DNA from: Acidobacteriota bacterium
GTDB lineage: Bacteria > Acidobacteriota > Polarisedimenticolia > JAPUIV01
Reading direction: 5' to 3'
DNA: 6,384 bases
NCBI GenBank assembly: GCA_027296665.1
Contig: JAPUIV010000075.1
Span: 1 to 6,384, forward strand
The notes under the pieces are model-generated. The model had not been told where the DNA came from and made no database searches. It saw only the letters and a list, made by a program, of their open reading frames with translations. Both the position numbers and the translations under genes were made by a program. Shown here in pieces: positions 5,942 to 6,384 of the stretch (its first letter is position 1; each line of letters begins with the position of its first letter).

Positions 5942-6352
5942 TCAGCTCTTGGCTGGCAACAGATCGCCGACCATGATTCCTTGAAGCCACTCGTGGCTGC
6001 GCTGCTGGAGGGCTTCGAAAATATTCCGCGCCTTGCAGGTCCACAGTTTGGGACAGTCTCCGGAAACCGGTTCGGTGCAGCTGTTGAAACAAACAGGCCC
6101 TTCCAGGGCCACCACCAAATCCAGAAGGGGAAGGGCTTTCGGCTCCTTCCTGAGAAAGTAGCCGCCGTTCGCTCCCCGGACGGCCCCCAGGATGCCGGCC
6201 TCCCGGAGCCGGCACAGGATCCGGGCGAGGTATTTCTTGGGAATGCCGCAGTTGCTGGCAATCTCGTCGCGGTGGCTACGACATCCGGCAGGTTTGGAAG
6301 CAATATACACAACTGCTGCCAACCCGTATTCGCCTATTTTGCTGATTCGCAT
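5942..6352 (-). CDS. Rrf2-family transcriptional regulator, probable Fe-S sensor
   Basis: Rrf2 proteins (IscR, NsrR, CymR and relatives) are small dimeric winged-helix regulators; several sense iron-sulfur status, nitric oxide or redox through a bound cluster. The 136-residue protein has normal family length and a typical start, MRISKIGEYGLAAVVYIASKP. Then come the recognition region HRDEIASNCGIPKKYLARILCRLREAGIL (27-55) and the wing VRGANGGYFL (58-67), then LLDLVVALEGP (76-86). Cysteines 88, 92, 100 and 106 sit where IscR and NsrR have their three cluster ligands, so cluster binding is likely. Cys24, Cys35 and Cys47 are extra. It is transcribed in the same direction as the Tes-like gene, ending 99 bases before that start, and may regulate it; this is inferred. 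The ATG at 6350-6352 has only a weak GGGA eight bases upstream. The 32 bases left before the window edge show no clear promoter. Confidence 0.9.
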   Translation of the reverse strand: MRISKIGEYGLAAVVYIASKPAGCRSHRDEIASNCGIPKKYLARILCRLREAGILGAVRGANGGYFLRKEPKALPLLDLVVALEGPVCFNSCTEPVSGDCPKLWTCKARNIFEALQQRSHEWLQGIMVGDLLPAKS

Positions 6353-6384
6353 GGCGTGATTCCCGGAAAGATTGGACCTTTACC

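Noticed and set aside
1..6384. CRISPR arrays, tRNA or rRNA genes, riboswitches
   Set aside because: No regularly spaced repeats, no cloverleaf or rRNA-like stretches, and nearly all sequence is accounted for by protein genes.

Overview
The window looks like a bacterial chromosome or metagenome contig segment, GC-rich (roughly 60-65% in the main operon by eye), from an organism that makes menaquinone by the futalosine route and carries many Fe-S enzymes. This suggests an anaerobe or microaerophile; a Desulfobacterota-type lineage is plausible, but the sequence alone does not settle the taxon.

Layout: apart from the first ~770 bases, every convincing gene is on the minus strand, reading from right to left. 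An Rrf2-family regulator with a four-cysteine cluster (5942-6352) is followed after 98 bases, which hold a candidate promoter and a strong ribosome binding site, by a 683-residue radical SAM protein (3791-5842). That protein has the architecture of the tetraether lipid synthase (Tes) family. After a 123-base gap with an imperfect GC-rich stem-loop comes a tight run of menaquinone genes: a UbiD-type decarboxylase with a TTG start (2225-3667), mqnE (1107-2207) and the first ~115 codons of mqnC (755-1117). Spacing there is 17 bases and then an 11-base overlap, so the three were surely co-transcribed.

At about position 755-781 the mqnC coding sequence stops matching its family. From there to the left edge the sequence belongs to something else: the inner part of a plus-strand gene that resembles secreted proteins with a degenerate M23-peptidase-like beta-barrel. 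Both genes lose their 3' ends at the same point, which is either a genuine rearrangement breakpoint or an assembly chimera. By chance the plus-strand frame stays open through antisense mqnC to 1201.

Functionally, MqnE and MqnC catalyse two radical SAM steps of the futalosine pathway, and the UbiD protein (MqnL-like) probably removes the naphthoate carboxyl group after prenylation. The Tes-like enzyme may act on membrane lipids, so the block could link quinone and membrane-lipid chemistry under Fe-S-sensing control. That link is inference from gene order.
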